A stretch of 64,000 bases of DNA, from the NCBI RefSeq assembly GCF_042665155.1, contig NZ_JBHTCG010000012.1, forward strand, positions 1-64,000, given 5' to 3'. Source of the stretch: Sphaerisporangium rhizosphaerae (GTDB lineage Bacteria > Actinomycetota > Actinomycetes > Streptosporangiales > Streptosporangiaceae). The notes beneath the pieces were generated by a model that saw only the letters and a program-made list of their open reading frames with translations, was not told the origin of the DNA and did no database searches. Shown in pieces: positions 62,937 through 64,000 of this stretch (position 1 is its first letter; each line of letters starts with the position of its first letter). Made by a program: the position numbers and the translations under genes.

Positions 62937-64000
62937 GTGAAGCGGACCTCGCGGGTGAGCAGGTCGGCGCGGGTGAGGCGCACCTGGACCTTCTCGCCCA
63001 GGGGCAGGCCGTCGCCGTCGCAGCGGGCCACGACGGCCGGGTCGGCGACCTGGACGACGCCGCCCGGCCGGTCGTCCTCGACGTCCACCACGACCGCGTC
63101 GAAGGTCTGGCCGACCCGGTCGCGCAGCACGAACGCCTCCACCAGGTCCACGCAGGCCCGCTCGGCGGCGGACGCGCGGCGCCCGCTGCCCGCCATGAGG
63201 GCCGGCAGCTCGGACAGGGCCTGCTGGACCGGCTCGGGGACCGGCACCCCGGCGGCCACCGACAGGCACACCTCGGTGCCGTACCGGTCGACCAGGCGGC
63301 GCAGGGGAGCGGTGACGTGGGCGTACGGCGCGGCGACGGCGGCGTGCGAGGCGTCCTTGGGCGGCTCGCCGTTGAAGGCGGTGTACCCGGCACCGCGCAG
63401 CAGCACCGTCGCCTCCTTCAGGAACGCGGCGCTCCCGGGCGTCCCGGGGTCCAGGGCCGCCACGGCCTGTCCGAAGCCGGCGCCGTCGGGCCAGGCCACC
63501 CCGAGGGCGGAGGCGATCCTGCGCACCCGCGCGACGGTCTCCGGCGGCGCGGGCGGCAGGGTGCGAAGGACGCCCATCTCGGCGTCGAGCATCATCGCCG
63601 CCGCGGCCATGCCGGTCATCAGGGAGATCTGCGCGTTCCACGTCTCGGCGGGCAGCGGCGTGCGGAACTCCACCCGGTAGCCGTCCCCGTGCGCGACGAC
63701 CTCCTGCTCGGGGGTCGGCAGGGAGACCCCGCCGCGCTCCTGTTCGAGCGCCAGGCGCAGCCCGCCGACCACGGGCAGCAGCCGCAGCGTCCCGTCGGCG
63801 GTGCCGGTGTCGACCGCGGCCTGGACGTAGTCGTAGTCGAGCCGCTCGCGGCTGCGCACCAGGGCCCGCGACACGTCGGCGCCGATGGTGCGCCCGTCGG
63901 AGTCCAGGTCGAGGCACCACAGCGCCGCGGGCCGGACGACGCCGGGCAGCAGGCTGGCCGCGCCCTCCGACAGCACGGGCGGGTGCAGCGGCACCCGCTC
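62927..64000 (-). CDS. RNB-domain ribonuclease (5' end outside window)
   Basis: The visible 358 residues belong to an RNase II/R catalytic domain without the flanking cold-shock and S1 cores typical of E. coli RNase R. Recognisable segments are WCLDLDSDGRTIGADVSRAL, YDYVQAAVDTGTA, the ISLMTGMAAAAMML helix, and YAHVTAPLRRLVDRYG, the signature of the RNB active site. A 3' to 5' exoribonuclease role is likely. The reading frame is open to the right edge, so the N-terminus with the first catalytic Asp cluster lies beyond the window. It is convergent with helY, another RNA-processing gene. Confidence 0.9.
   Translation of the reverse strand, partial: ERVPLHPPVLSEGAASLLPGVVRPAALWCLDLDSDGRTIGADVSRALVRSRERLDYDYVQAAVDTGTADGTLRLLPVVGGLRLALEQERGGVSLPTPEQEVVAHGDGYRVEFRTPLPAETWNAQISLMTGMAAAAMMLDAEMGVLRTLPPAPPETVARVRRIASALGVAWPDGAGFGQAVAALDPGTPGSAAFLKEATVLLRGAGYTAFNGEPPKDASHAAVAAPYAHVTAPLRRLVDRYGTEVCLSVAAGVPVPEPVQQALSELPALMAGSGRRASAAERACVDLVEAFVLRDRVGQTFDAVVVDVEDDRPGGVVQVADPAVVARCDGDGLPLGEKVQVRLTRADLLTREVRFTLA

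Overview
The window is very GC-rich, with almost every third codon position G or C and frequent GTG starts. It carries a complete Pup-proteasome gene set, several XRE/DUF5753-DUF397 modules and an MmyB-type regulator. That places it on the chromosome of an actinobacterium, most likely a member of the Streptosporangiales or a related filamentous order (inference from gene content; no 16S gene is present). No tRNA, rRNA, CRISPR array, transposase or prophage block was seen.

Layout. 1-6747: the tail of one gene, then a five-gene oligopeptide/dipeptide ABC importer in the order C-A-B-D-F. 6902-13126: a Uma2 nuclease-fold protein, a NarL-type two-component pair, a degenerate soluble histidine kinase, an MmyB-type regulator, an XRE/DUF397 module and a small unknown protein. 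13130-17032: a RecB-like nuclease, a site-2 protease with a CBS region and an FHA/zinc-ribbon protein, ended by a perfect 23-bp hairpin. 17107-20710: a likely catabolic locus (class II aldolase, TetR, PfkB kinase, class III aminotransferase). 20832-21971: a double GNAT protein.

22123-43533 is the Pup-proteasome region: trmI, mpa, dop, pup, prcB, prcA, pafA and an FKBP lipoprotein. It is interrupted twice. A soluble Ser/Thr kinase lies between dop and pup. About 10.6 kb lies between pup and prcB and holds a MarR/SDR divergent pair and a six-gene, mostly stop-start-overlapping operon (sugar-binding lipoprotein, two permeases, ATPase, PHP-type metallohydrolase, GH38 alpha-mannosidase). Pup ends in GGQ, so Dop must deamidate it before PafA can ligate it. 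Mpa ends in GQYL, the tail that docks on the 20S core.

43924-50328: a COG2345-type regulator with DUF3291, a secreted FG-GAP protein, a two-gene D-amino-acid operon and an orphan phage tail-tube-like protein. 50362-52352: an XRE/DUF5753 regulator with two tandem DUF397 genes, a duplication that left a regulator-tail remnant. 52496-57196: DUF3866, pafB, a 28-codon duplicated pafB tail, pafC, a small membrane protein, tatA and tatC. 57256-64000: an MDR oxidoreductase, a diacylglycerol kinase-like protein coupled to a small secreted protein, the helicase helY and the 5'-truncated-by-window RNB ribonuclease.

Three themes recur. Many genes have a TANNNT box exactly 6 nt (or 7 nt) before the start codon, which predicts leaderless mRNAs. 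Several genes have short direct repeats that copy their own 3' end including the stop codon. Several enzymes carry in-frame minisatellites or Pro/Ala/Gly-rich inserts.
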